64,000 nucleotides of DNA, taken from an uncultured Lachnospiraceae bacterium (GTDB lineage: Bacteria; Bacillota; Clostridia; Lachnospirales; Lachnospiraceae). The DNA lies in NCBI GenBank assembly GCA_947628955.1, contig CANRBX010000004.1:57055-121054 (forward strand), written 5' to 3'. The first letter of the stretch is position 1, and each line of letters starts with the position of its first letter. Shown piece by piece: positions 27,793 through 36,139 of this stretch. Made by a program: the position numbers and the translations under genes. The notes beneath the pieces were generated by a model. It was not told where the DNA came from, ran no database searches, and worked only from the letters and a program-made list of their open reading frames with translations.

Positions 27793-27908
27793 AGGCTGCA
27801 TGCCCTTCCCGCTCTCCCATGACCGCGCACTCAACATCGCTGTCTGTAAAAGAAAGCTATAAAAGCATTTCCTGCTCTATCTCCGAATTTCAGCAAAGAC
27901 CAATAATT

Positions 27909-28937
27909 TCATTGATCTCCGTCAGTCCGGTTGGAGTGCTCCGCTGTCTGATAAAACCGCTCCAGGATCCTCGCCGCCCATTCCGGCCAGAACATACGGT
28001 AGACCATCATATCCTCCTGCTTTCTCTCATTCTTCTCCAGCAGATCCGAGGTGGTAGAATCCCCGTGAATGCGGTGCTTCATGCCGATCCCCGGAACATA
28101 GGCAAACTCTCCCTTCAGGCCGGACAATTCTGCCCATGCCTGCCAATCAATGTTGCTTCTCATATTGTTTTTAAATACAGGAAATGGGAGATTCGGCCGG
28201 ACAAGTGTAACACTGGGGCAGCAGATCGCCGAACCCAGAGACAGGATCCGTCTGCGCACAAACCTGCTTCCCCAGAAGTGCTCGATTCTCAGCGGCAGAA
28301 GCAGCAGCCGTTTCACATTCAGCAGCCGGTTCGATCTTACCGTCTTTCCGTCACGCAGCTCGCAGTAATCCGTAAACGCGATCAGCGGGTGCCGGCACCT
28401 GTTCAGCGCGGCAAGGATACTCTTTGTGTAATCCCTGCAGTAAATGTCATCCTGATGAGCCAGTGTGACAAGCGGCGTAGCGGCACAGGAACAGGCAAAA
28501 TTCCAGTCCGCCGCAATCCCCTTTCCGGGTCTTTTCTGATCCGCAGGCTGTTTCTGGTTCCCGGGAGCTTTCTGATCCGCAGGCTGCCTCTGGTCCCCGG
28601 GAGCTTTCTGATCCGCAGGATGTCTCTGATCCCCAGGAGCTTCCTGATCCGCAGACTGTCCCTGGTTCCCGCGAGCATTCTGATCCGCAGAGTCCTCCTG
28701 ATCCGTATTTTCCGAAACTGTTTTTCCCTCTTCTGCGCCGTTTATAAAAAGTGGCAGCCGATATTTCACTGCCATATTTCTGATATGTTCATTCGGTGTC
28801 GACGTAGCGATGCATACGCTGCTTCGCACACTTTGCCTCAGGATAGACTGGATACATGCCTCCAGATAGACACTTCTCTGATAAGCGCAGATTACAAACG
28901 TATGGGAAATCCCGTCATAGTGATTGATGGTTTTCAT
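27909..28937 (-). CDS. GT2-like glycosyltransferase with an in-frame 12-residue tandem repeat insertion
   Basis: The 342-residue protein starts HTFVICAYQRSVYLEACI and has the GT2-like TLAHQDDIYCRDYTKSIL, where QDD is the metal site, and a C-terminal catalytic half with SNIDWQAWAELS. Between the first beta strands and the metal site a Gln/Asp/Pro/Lys-rich block of about 60 residues repeats with a 12-residue period (for example GDQRQPADQKAP). This block is absent from ordinary family members and would form a disordered loop near the donor site. The ATG at 28937 has GGAGA upstream and overlaps the DUF2304 gene by 23 bases; an earlier in-frame start at 28967 is possible. The acceptor is unknown. 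Confidence 0.75.
   Translation of the reverse strand: MKTINHYDGISHTFVICAYQRSVYLEACIQSILRQSVRSSVCIATSTPNEHIRNMAVKYRLPLFINGAEEGKTVSENTDQEDSADQNARGNQGQSADQEAPGDQRHPADQKAPGDQRQPADQKAPGNQKQPADQKRPGKGIAADWNFACSCAATPLVTLAHQDDIYCRDYTKSILAALNRCRHPLIAFTDYCELRDGKTVRSNRLLNVKRLLLLPLRIEHFWGSRFVRRRILSLGSAICCPSVTLVRPNLPFPVFKNNMRSNIDWQAWAELSGLKGEFAYVPGIGMKHRIHGDSTTSDLLEKNERKQEDMMVYRMFWPEWAARILERFYQTAEHSNRTDGDQ
28536..28694 (-). repeat. 36-bp in-frame tandem repeat, about 4.4 copies
   Basis: The block CTGATCCGCAG recurs at 28536, 28572, 28608, 28644 and 28680, exactly 36 bases apart, with the intervening sequence also repeated and slightly diverged. The period is a multiple of three, so copy-number changes would keep the glycosyltransferase frame. 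Confidence 0.92.
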
Positions 28938-29310
28938 TTTCTGTCTTCTCTCCGTCCTCGACTTCACTCAGCCTCCGGTCGGCGGAATGGTATCCCAGCG
29001 CCACCTCCGCAGAGAGCACCGTGATCTTTTCCTCCAGCTGCGACACGATAATAGAAAGAGTGAATACTTTTTCTAGCAGCAGAAAGATCACAACCAGAAA
29101 GATCAGATTTGCCGGAGACATAATGCCCAGCAGATCTGTCAGGCGGTAGGTGAGCCCCGGAAAAACACCCATAACAGTGAGAATGCCGGCAAAAATGATC
29201 CAGAAAATGGCATCTTCCATCTTTACCTTCAGTCTCCTGATCTTATATAGGATCCATCCTGCAGTCAGGAGGGCTGCGATCAGGAGCAGAATCCTCATCG
29301 TCGTTGACAT
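28915..29310 (-). CDS. DUF2304 membrane protein
   Basis: This 131-residue protein has three hydrophobic segments (about residues 5-22, 34-52 and 65-85) and a charged cytoplasmic tail. The pattern DAIFWIIFAGILTVMGVFP followed by LTYRLTDLLGIMSPANLIF is typical of DUF2304. Members of this family are nearly always encoded next to a DPM1-like GT2 gene, as here with a 4-base gap. They are thought to help that enzyme at the membrane. Its end overlaps the next glycosyltransferase gene by 23 bases. Confidence 0.85.
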   Translation of the reverse strand: MSTTMRILLLIAALLTAGWILYKIRRLKVKMEDAIFWIIFAGILTVMGVFPGLTYRLTDLLGIMSPANLIFLVVIFLLLEKVFTLSIIVSQLEEKITVLSAEVALGYHSADRRLSEVEDGEKTENENHQSL

Positions 29311-29314
29311 CGTA

Positions 29315-30013
29315 TCACTCCTTTATTCTTTTGCGGCACCACTGGAACAGAAAAATAGAAAACAGCATCTTCATCATATACCATGCAGAGCCTTTGAAAT
29401 CCAGATAGCTTGTCCCGGCCATGCGCTCCTGCATCTGTACCTGCACCTCGCTGATCCGGACTCCGCAGTTCAGAAGGTACGCCAGCGTGTCCGGCTCCGG
29501 ACTGTAGTGAATGTCGTACCCGAACTGTTTGATCATCTTTTTGTTGAACAGGCGCATGCCGGAAGTGACGTCGCCGATATATCTGCCCCGCGTCGTCAGC
29601 CAGATCGCCGCCGTGATGATCTGGCTGCCCAGCATGCGCGAATTCAGCGGTTTCCGCTCCGTCTTAAAACGCGAACCTATCACGATATCGGCGTTGCTTC
29701 TCTCCATCTCATCAATCATATCCTGTATATATGCCGGGTCGTGCTGGCCGTCCCCGTCGATCTGCACCACATGGTCATATCCATAATAGTTGGCATAGCG
29801 CATACCGCTCTTGATGGCGCCCGAAAGCCCTGTATTGACGGGCAGATCCAGAAGATTATAGCCCTTCCTGGCACAGACCTTTCTGGTATCGTCCGTCGAT
29901 CCGTCGTTTATTACGACATAGTCATACTGCGGACAATTCTGAACCAGGTTTTCAACCACCCGTTCTATGTTTTCCGCCTCATTGTAAGCCGGGATCATTA
30001 TCAGCAGCTTCAA
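29315..30013 (-). CDS. DPM1-like GT2 (polyprenyl-phosphate sugar synthase), TTG start
   Basis: The protein has the GT2 motifs LLIMIPAYNEAENIERVV, VINDGSTDDTR, GLSGAIKSGMRYA and VQIDGDGQHDP (DGDGQ metal site), the pattern of dolichyl-phosphate mannosyltransferase-like enzymes that charge polyprenyl phosphate with a sugar. I choose a TTG start at 30013 because AAGGAGG lies at ideal spacing (GTGCAAGGAGGAAGAAG before TTG). Upstream in-frame ATGs at 30040 and 30076 have no ribosome site and would add a basic tail. This gives 232 residues. It is the first gene of the long polysaccharide operon, about 65 bases from a strong promoter, and pairs with the DUF2304 gene. Its product may feed the GT39-like enzyme at 11481-13442. 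Confidence 0.85.
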   Translation of the reverse strand: MKLLIMIPAYNEAENIERVVENLVQNCPQYDYVVINDGSTDDTRKVCARKGYNLLDLPVNTGLSGAIKSGMRYANYYGYDHVVQIDGDGQHDPAYIQDMIDEMERSNADIVIGSRFKTERKPLNSRMLGSQIITAAIWLTTRGRYIGDVTSGMRLFNKKMIKQFGYDIHYSPEPDTLAYLLNCGVRISEVQVQMQERMAGTSYLDFKGSAWYMMKMLFSIFLFQWCRKRIKE

Positions 30014-30082
30014 CTTCTTCCTCCTTGCACTCCCTCGCATCCCGCCCCGCGATGCGCTCTTCCTTCCCCTTATCACAGTCTA

Positions 30083-30111
30083 ATAATAATTTTTTTCATG
30101 AAGTGTGTCAA
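30083..30111 (-). promoter_or_regulatory. Promoter of the polysaccharide operon
   Basis: On the minus strand TTGACA (30111-30106) and TATTAT (30088-30083) are separated by exactly 17 bases, a near-consensus sigma-A promoter. Transcription would start near 30076 and reach the TTG start at 30013. No other promoter of this quality was seen in the 30 kb below, so this may drive much of the cluster. Confidence 0.75.
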
Positions 30112-30131
30112 GTAGATGTATTAACCTCTTT

Positions 30132-30197
30132 TCAGAAAGCATATTTCCTGTGCTGTGCGTGTTCCGGCGAATCAAGAATTTTCATCTCTGTCTGCAT
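30132..30197 (-). CDS. Possible 21-residue peptide
   Basis: GGGGAGGATTTGGCC precedes an ATG at 30197 that opens a 21-codon frame ending in TGA at 30132, just upstream of the operon promoter. The peptide (MQTEMKILDSPEHAQHRKY and two more residues) matches nothing I know. The ribosome site is good, but so short a frame can be chance. The rest of the 30112-30425 gap shows only a loose GCCGGTA/TACCGGC hairpin without a T-run. Confidence 0.22.
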   Translation of the reverse strand: MQTEMKILDSPEHAQHRKYAF

Positions 30198-30425
30198 GGC
30201 CAAATCCTCCCCACGCAGAAAGACCGGGTGCTGTCCATGCGGCAGCCCCGGCCTGAATTTCTGTGCTGTTCAACTGTGCCGCTCCCCGCCCGCGGGGCGC
30301 AGGAGTTTACTGCTGATATTGCCGGTATGGAGGGGATTATCAATATTCTGCCTCTACCGGCATTCTTGTCTTCGCCGACTCCAGGAAACGGCAGTCCTCT
30401 TTGCCGTTCTCTGTCATGATGTTTC

Positions 30426-31436
30426 TCAGAACCTGCCTTCCTTCGCCGCTTCCTCGATGCTCACGGCCACTGCTACGGTCATGCCGACCATCGGGTTGTT
30501 GCCGGCACCGATCAGGCCCATCATCTCTACGTGAGCCGGAACGGATGAGGAACCTGCGAACTGTGCGTCAGAGTGCATGCGGCCAAGTGTATCGGTCATG
30601 CCGTAGGAAGCCGGGCCTGCCGCCATGTTGTCCGGATGCAGGGTACGGCCTGTGCCGCCGCCGGACGCTACGGAGAAGTACTTCTTGCCTGCCTCGGTGC
30701 GCTCCTTCTTGTAGGTGCCTGCCACCGGATGCTGGAAACGGGTCGGGTTCGTGGAGTTGCCGGTGATGGAGACGTCCACGTTCTCCTTCCACATGATCGC
30801 GACGCCCTCCGGAACGCTGTTCGCGCCGTAGCAGTTCACCTTCGCGCGAAGGCCGTCCGAGTAGGACTTGCGGTATACTTCTTTTACCTCGTTCTTGTAC
30901 GGATCGTACTCGGTCTCCACATAGGTGAAGCCGTTGATGCGGGAAATGATCTGAGCGGCGTCCTTGCCGAGGCCGTTCAGGATGACGCGCAGCGGTTTCT
31001 GACGCACCTTGTTGGCCTTCTCTGCGATACCGATCGCGCCCTCTGCGGCTGCAAAGGACTCATGGCCCGCCAGGAATGCGAAGCACTCCGTCTCCTCCTG
31101 AAGGAGCATCTGTCCAAGGTTGCCGTGGCCAAGGCCGACCTTGCGGGTGTCCGCGACGGAGCCCGGGATACAGAATGCCTGGAGGCCCTCGCCGATCGCA
31201 GCGGCAGCGTCTGCGGCCTTGCGGCAGCCCTTCTTGATCGCGATCGCCGCGCCTACGGTGTATGCCCAGCATGCGTTCTCAAAGCAGATCGGCTGGATGC
31301 CCTTGATCTGGCTGTAAACGTCGAGGCCTGCGTCCTTCGTGATCTTCTCTGCCTCCTCGATGGAAGCAATGCCATAACTATTCAAAACGGAATTGATCTT
31401 GTCAATTCTTCTCTCGTATGATTCAAACAAAGCCAT
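30426..31436 (-). CDS. GGGtGRT family protein
   Basis: The 336-residue protein contains the family-defining SVASGGGTGRTLHPDNM near the C-terminal third, with SITGNSTNPTRFQHPVAGT before it and GAGNNPMVGMT after it. The family is named for the motif and has no established biochemical role. Members are typically encoded next to an IscU/NifU-like scaffold gene, as here with a 17-base gap. The conserved single cysteines (ICFENACWAYTVG, EETECFAF, VNCYGANS) could bind a cofactor or cluster, which is inference. GGAGG precedes the ATG at 31436. Codon use is strongly biased to GC-ending codons, which may mean high expression. Confidence 0.88.
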   Translation of the reverse strand: MALFESYERRIDKINSVLNSYGIASIEEAEKITKDAGLDVYSQIKGIQPICFENACWAYTVGAAIAIKKGCRKAADAAAAIGEGLQAFCIPGSVADTRKVGLGHGNLGQMLLQEETECFAFLAGHESFAAAEGAIGIAEKANKVRQKPLRVILNGLGKDAAQIISRINGFTYVETEYDPYKNEVKEVYRKSYSDGLRAKVNCYGANSVPEGVAIMWKENVDVSITGNSTNPTRFQHPVAGTYKKERTEAGKKYFSVASGGGTGRTLHPDNMAAGPASYGMTDTLGRMHSDAQFAGSSSVPAHVEMMGLIGAGNNPMVGMTVAVAVSIEEAAKEGRF

Positions 31437-31453
31437 TCTTCCTTACCTCCCTG

Positions 31454-32146
31454 TCACTCTTTTCTCGGATCAATAATCTTCACTGCGTCAGCTACGCGGC
31501 CGTACTGGCCCTTCGCCTTCTCCCATGCGGTGTTCGGGTCGTCGCCCTTCTTGATGAAGTCGGTCATCTTGCCAAGGCTTACGAACTGGTAGCCGATGAT
31601 CTGATCGTCAGCGTCCAGAGCGATGCCTGTGACATAGCCCTCAGCCATCTCCAGATAGCGCGGGCCCTTCTTGAGCGTGCCGTACATCGTGCCGACCTGG
31701 GAGCGGAGTCCCTTGCCGAGATCCTCGAGGCCGGCGCCTACAGCAAGTCCGTCCTCTGAGAATGCGGACTGGCTGCGGCCATAGGCGATCTGCAGGAACA
31801 GCTCTCTCATGGCAGTGTTGATCGCGTCGCAGACAAGGTCGGTATTCAGCGCTTCCAGAACCGTGAGGCCCGGCAGGATCTCAGCCGCCATCGCCGCCGA
31901 GTGCGTCATGCCGGAGCAGCCGATCGTCTCAACCAGGGCTTCCTGGATGATGCCGTCCTTGACATTCAGGCTCAGCTTACAGGCGCCCTGCTGCGGAGCG
32001 CACCAGCCAATTCCGTGTGTAAAGCCGGAAATGTCCTTGATCTCTTTTGCCTGCACCCATTTTGCCTCTTCCGGGATCGGAGCAGCGCCGTGATGAACGC
32101 CCTGCGCAACCGGGCACATCTCTTCTACTTCGCGTGAATAAATCAT
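31454..32146 (-). CDS. Iron-sulfur cluster scaffold protein, NifU/IscU-like
   Basis: The 230-residue protein has the NifU_N/IscU layout with cysteine motifs GWCAPQQGACKLSL and ETIGCSGMTHSAAM, then a helical C-terminal half (LNTDLVCDAINTAMRELF). It is longer than SufU or IscU (about 130-150 residues). The ATG at 32146 has AAAGGAG eight bases away, whereas an in-frame upstream start at 32218 lacks one. It is encoded directly before the GGGtGRT gene, so the two probably work as a unit. It is likely to carry or deliver a cluster, but the target protein is unknown. Confidence 0.82.
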   Translation of the reverse strand: MIYSREVEEMCPVAQGVHHGAAPIPEEAKWVQAKEIKDISGFTHGIGWCAPQQGACKLSLNVKDGIIQEALVETIGCSGMTHSAAMAAEILPGLTVLEALNTDLVCDAINTAMRELFLQIAYGRSQSAFSEDGLAVGAGLEDLGKGLRSQVGTMYGTLKKGPRYLEMAEGYVTGIALDADDQIIGYQFVSLGKMTDFIKKGDDPNTAWEKAKGQYGRVADAVKIIDPRKE

Positions 32147-32311
32147 TGTAAAACTCCTTTCAATTATGTATTCTTCGGCGCCAGTCCAGAACGGCCCCAG
32201 GATGGCCTGCGTCCTCACGCTCTGATACTGCGCTCTTTGGCATATATTGTCTCATAAAACAGAAGATTCGTCCAGACCTTTTTATAAAAACATCCGAAGA
32301 AACACAGCCTG

Positions 32312-33328
32312 TCACCCGGCGTACCCGTCCGGATTCATCGACTGCCATCTCCAGGAATCCGCGCACATTTCCTCGATACCGTACTCGGCCTCCCAGCCAA
32401 GCTCGCGCTTCGCCTTTGACGGATCCGCGTAGCACTGCGCGATGTCGCCCGCGCGGCGCGGCTTTATCTCATATGGGAGCGTCTTCCCGCATGCCTTCTC
32501 AAAAGCGTGCAGCACCTGAAGCACGCTGTAACCCCTGCCCGTGCCGAGATTGTAGATGCGCACCTGCGGCTCCTCCGCAAACTTCTGCATCGCTTTTACA
32601 TGTCCCTTCGCGAGATCCACCACGTGGATGTAGTCGCGCACGCCCGTGCCGTCCGGCGTGTCATAGTCGTCGCCGAAGACGCCGAGCTTTTCCAGCCTGC
32701 CGACCGCCACCTGTGCGATGTACGGCACGAGATTGTTCGGGATGCCCTTCGGATCCTCGCCGATGATGCCGGCCTTGTGCGCGCCGATCGGGTTGAAATA
32801 GCGCAGGAGCACGACGCTCCACTGCGGATCCGACACATGCAGGTCAGTCAGGATCTGCTCAAGCATCGCCTTCGTCTGGCCGTAAGGGTTCGTGATCTGT
32901 CCCTTCGGGCAGTCCTCTGTGATCGGCACGAACGCCGGATCGCCGTAGACCGTCGCCGATGAGCTGAATATGATCTTCTTCACGCCATGGTTCCGCATGA
33001 CGTCGCAGAGATTCAGGGTGCCCGTGATATTATTATGGTAATATTCAAGCGGCTTGCGCACGGACTCGCCGACCGCCTTGTATCCGGCGAAATGGATGAC
33101 TGAGTCGATGTCCTCGTTTTCAAATATCTCATTCACCGCTTCCTTATCAAGCATGTCGGTCCGATAAAACTTCAGCTTTTTCCCGGTGATCTGCTCCACG
33201 CGCTCCAGGGCCTTCTCATTGGAATTGAAGAGATTGTCCATCACCACAACCTCATAACCGCTGTTCAGAAGCTCCACGCATGTGTGACTGCCGATGTAGC
33301 CGGCGCCCCCTGTGACCAATACTGCCAT
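32312..33328 (-). CDS. galE: UDP-glucose 4-epimerase
   Basis: The 338-residue protein begins MAVLVTGGAGYIGSHTCVEL (NAD-binding GGAGYIG), has SSSATVYGDP, the catalytic NPYGQTKAMLEQ (Tyr-x3-Lys) and RYFNPIGAH, and matches GalE in length. It interconverts UDP-glucose and UDP-galactose (and often the GlcNAc forms). The ATG at 33328 has AAGGAGGATATGAT before it; 51 in-frame upstream codons to 33481 are non-coding. Its location near the polysaccharide locus fits supply of UDP-galactose or UDP-GalNAc, but it is also a housekeeping gene. A TTGACG-17-AGAATT pair about 110 bases upstream could be its promoter (weak). Confidence 0.95.
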   Translation of the reverse strand: MAVLVTGGAGYIGSHTCVELLNSGYEVVVMDNLFNSNEKALERVEQITGKKLKFYRTDMLDKEAVNEIFENEDIDSVIHFAGYKAVGESVRKPLEYYHNNITGTLNLCDVMRNHGVKKIIFSSSATVYGDPAFVPITEDCPKGQITNPYGQTKAMLEQILTDLHVSDPQWSVVLLRYFNPIGAHKAGIIGEDPKGIPNNLVPYIAQVAVGRLEKLGVFGDDYDTPDGTGVRDYIHVVDLAKGHVKAMQKFAEEPQVRIYNLGTGRGYSVLQVLHAFEKACGKTLPYEIKPRRAGDIAQCYADPSKAKRELGWEAEYGIEEMCADSWRWQSMNPDGYAG

Positions 33329-33526
33329 ATCATATCCTCCTTCCCGAAACCTGTGCGGTTCTGCCGGCATCCTTTCTCCGGCCTGACGAGCTCTGTCCGC
33401 ACACACCGGCATATCATTCTGCCGCATATTGTTTTTTCGTATACTGCTCTGTAATTCTTCCGTAAATAAGCAAACCGTCAAAACACCGGATTTTCAGATG
33501 CTTTCGGCCTGACCGGAGCCTGTCCT

Positions 33527-34708
33527 CTATTGCAGCTTCCCGATGATGTAATCATATATTTCCCCGTAATCCTTCAGGGAATAATGAACCCCGTCCCTGG
33601 TCTCAAAGCCTTTTTTTCTCAGATACGTGTATGTCGTGAGATACGTGCTTCTGCCGATCTCTTCCTTCATTTTTGCATTAAACGCAGCGATCTGGGTATT
33701 TCTGACCTTGTATCCGTGCGCGGCCGCAATTTTGTCGTTGACCGGGTTTACCGAGAGCACGCGGAAGGTGGTCTTCGGATAGGCCGCGATCAGATTCCTG
33801 TAATATGTGATGTAGCGGTCGATGCTGTCAAGATCATTGATCCCCAGCGCGAGTATCACCGTCACGTCCGGCTTCTTCTTCAGGTATTCCTTCAGCTTCG
33901 GCCCTGCGGTCGACTGCAGCCAGGCATAGCCCATCGATACCTTTGCAATATACACCGTGTCCGCCGAAGCCCTCGCCATCTGCATTCCCACGATGCGGGA
34001 ATCGCCGACAAAGATATAGTCCCATTTCACCTTCGTCCGTTTTCCCGTGGAGTCCAGATAATAACCGTCCACCACACAGTCGGTCTTTCTCGCCCCGTTC
34101 TTTCCCACATAGTACTTGCCGACCCAACAGCTGACCGCCTTGTTTCCCGACGCGTCGAGATAATAGTACTTGTTTTTGTACTTCAGCCACGTGTTCTGCA
34201 GGCGAACCCCTTCATTATTAAAATAGCAGCGATCGTCCCCGATCGTCACCCAGGAATTTTTCACCCGCACTCCGGATTCATTCACATAATAATATTTGCC
34301 CCCGGATTTGACCAGGCGGTCCCGCGCGAGGACTCCGTTCGAGCGCAGGAAATAATCTTTTCCGTTTTTCTGGATCCACTTCTTGACATAAAGTTTTCCG
34401 GCGGACGAGGCGCAGTAGCGATTGCGGTTCCATGTGATCCAGCCCGTCTCGCAGTATCCGTCCTTGTCAAAATGATAGATGCCGCCCTTAATGTTCAGCC
34501 AGGTATCTTTCGCGTATTTGCCGTCTTTTGTGTAACGGTAGCGGATGCCATTGCTGTTCGTGATCCACTCTCCGCTTCGGGCCTTCGGCGCGGAGGTCAC
34601 TACGTTCTCTGCAGCCGCCGACGCATGCGGCGCACCCGCAAGACACAGCAGGCCGAACAGAATCATCAGCAGAATCCGTCTTTTTACTCTCTCTCTGATA
34701 AGATTCAC
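33527..34708 (-). CDS. Secreted SGNH hydrolase with cell-wall-binding-type repeats
   Basis: A signal peptide (RRILLMILFGLLCLAGAPHASA) leads into six or seven repeats of about 20 residues rich in Trp, Tyr and Gly (GWITWNRNRYC, DYFLRSNGVL, KYYYVNESGV, KYYYLDASGN), as in choline/cell-wall-binding modules. The last 170 residues are an SGNH/GDSL domain: VGDSRIVGM (block I serine), LALGINDLDS (block III) and RDGVHYSLKDYG (block V Asp-His). Such enzymes remove or transfer acyl groups on surface glycans. The next gene upstream is a membrane O-acyltransferase, so the two could form an acylation/deacylation pair. The gene has its own strong promoter at 34786-34814. Confidence 0.82.
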   Translation of the reverse strand: MNLIRERVKRRILLMILFGLLCLAGAPHASAAAENVVTSAPKARSGEWITNSNGIRYRYTKDGKYAKDTWLNIKGGIYHFDKDGYCETGWITWNRNRYCASSAGKLYVKKWIQKNGKDYFLRSNGVLARDRLVKSGGKYYYVNESGVRVKNSWVTIGDDRCYFNNEGVRLQNTWLKYKNKYYYLDASGNKAVSCWVGKYYVGKNGARKTDCVVDGYYLDSTGKRTKVKWDYIFVGDSRIVGMQMARASADTVYIAKVSMGYAWLQSTAGPKLKEYLKKKPDVTVILALGINDLDSIDRYITYYRNLIAAYPKTTFRVLSVNPVNDKIAAAHGYKVRNTQIAAFNAKMKEEIGRSTYLTTYTYLRKKGFETRDGVHYSLKDYGEIYDYIIGKLQ

Positions 34709-34785
34709 TCCTTCATCACTGCGCTCAGCACCCCGGAAATGCGATCCGATCCGTCCTGAGCGGCCATGGTATATTTTACCTGCTT

Positions 34786-34814
34786 ACTATACCTTATAAG
34801 TGATGTTTTGTCAA
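34786..34814 (-). promoter_or_regulatory. Promoter of the SGNH hydrolase gene
   Basis: On the minus strand TTGACA (34814-34809) and TATAGT (34791-34786) are 17 bases apart. It lies 78 bases before the gene at 33527-34708. Confidence 0.7.
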
Positions 34815-34823
34815 ACCCTATAT

Positions 34824-34879
34824 GGGGCTGTGAAGTTCGTCGGCCTGTGAGCGCACGGGCCCCCTGGGAACACAGCCCC
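34824..34879 (-). terminator. Long hairpin after the acyltransferase gene
   Basis: GGGGCTGTG (34824-34832) is inverted at 34871-34879 (CACAGCCCC), directly downstream of the acyltransferase stop. No T-run follows, so termination would be imperfect or depend on the hairpin acting as an RNA 3' end. Confidence 0.4.
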
Positions 34880-34881
34880 GC

Positions 34882-36000
34882 TTATTCCGCCCTTTGCCGA
34901 AGCAGGCCGCACAGCCTGTGCACCCCGAAGCGGATCAGGTACAGCACGCAGGCCCCCGCGCAGGACAGCAGAAATACGCCCGGCACCGTCAGCGGACAGA
35001 ATTTCCATCGCTGCGCGACCTCCGGCACCTGCGGGATCAGGCAGCCGTCGTAGATCAGCCGGTCGGGGATCCAGGAGAACAGGTACACGCCCAGCGCGAT
35101 CCCGGAGATCCCTTTCAGTGCTGCATGCACGGCCTTCGGCCACCGGGTCATGTCCAGATTCAGAAGAAACGCAAACAGAAGTGTCGCGGTGATCAGATTC
35201 TCCCCGCCCCATGTGCTGTTGTTCCCCCAGACAAATCTTCCTCCGTCACTGCGGTAGAAATTGTACCAGCCGAAGGCCGCGACCGCCAGTGCCAGCAGAA
35301 GGAGGTTCAGCGCCCTGTTCAGTTTCCAGCCGTACTCCCGCAGATACGCACCGATAAAATAGTAGGTGATCGGGTACATTCCCGTGAAAAACCCCGGAAC
35401 GACCGGGTCGTAGGTCGTCGAGAGGGACGGCGACGCCAGCCATCCGGCTGTGCGGAAATCAAAGATGTTCAGCAGCTTCGGCAGGAGCGTGAGCGACATC
35501 ATGGTCAGCACCAGGATCTTCTTTTCCCTGCGGGTCTTCAGGCCGTGATAGGCCAGGTTCAGAAACGGGATGATCAGGAACAGGCCGATATACATCTCGA
35601 TGTACCAGGCGTAATTCGCCGCGTCGTAGTCGAGAATGTCCAGAAGCGCCGTCTTCAGCGTCACACGGTAGCCGAGCGCGTACTTTTTGAACAGCAGACA
35701 GGCAATGCTTGCCAGAAGATAGATTTCCAGAGTCTTCCAGAGGCCCTTGTAGTAGCCGCGGCTCAGCGTCTTGCGCCACATCAGATAGCCGGTCAGGATC
35801 ATGAAAAGCGGCACACAGGTCATGAAGAAGGAGCGGTACATGCACAGCAGAAGCATATCCGGGCCGACCGTCGGCACGTTGTAGAAGCCGGTGTTCAGCA
35901 GGAAATGCACCGACAGCACGCTGTACACCGCCACGCACCGGATCAGGTCCGCATTCGGATCACGTTTTCTTTTCACCGCTGTGTTCTGTTTCTCTTCCAT
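34882..36000 (-). CDS. Membrane acyltransferase family 3 (OafA/WecH-like)
   Basis: The 372-residue protein has about ten membrane segments. The N-terminal RDPNADLIRCVAVYSVLSVH ends in the family histidine, followed by RSFFMTCVPLFMILTGYLMW. This is Acyltransferase family 3, which moves acetyl or other acyl groups from cytoplasmic acyl-CoA to sugars outside the membrane. It is followed by a hairpin and by the SGNH hydrolase gene. Substrates may include the surface polysaccharide or peptidoglycan; this is inferred from location only. Confidence 0.85.
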   Translation of the reverse strand: MEEKQNTAVKRKRDPNADLIRCVAVYSVLSVHFLLNTGFYNVPTVGPDMLLLCMYRSFFMTCVPLFMILTGYLMWRKTLSRGYYKGLWKTLEIYLLASIACLLFKKYALGYRVTLKTALLDILDYDAANYAWYIEMYIGLFLIIPFLNLAYHGLKTRREKKILVLTMMSLTLLPKLLNIFDFRTAGWLASPSLSTTYDPVVPGFFTGMYPITYYFIGAYLREYGWKLNRALNLLLLALAVAAFGWYNFYRSDGGRFVWGNNSTWGGENLITATLLFAFLLNLDMTRWPKAVHAALKGISGIALGVYLFSWIPDRLIYDGCLIPQVPEVAQRWKFCPLTVPGVFLLSCAGACVLYLIRFGVHRLCGLLRQRAE

Positions 36001-36139
36001 CTCTGTCTTCCGCCTTTCTTCTCATTCTGCGCCCGTGCACAGATCCGTTCTCCGCTGCACGGATTCACATCTGCATAATTCCTGCCGGCGCCGTCCGCCG
36101 CGCGCCCCTGGCTTCTGCCGATCCGCACGGCGCACCCGC

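Noticed and set aside
27819..29024. 401-codon plus-strand open frame across two glycosyltransferase genes
   Set aside because: Antisense shadow crossing a gene boundary and reading the 36-bp repeat in reverse.
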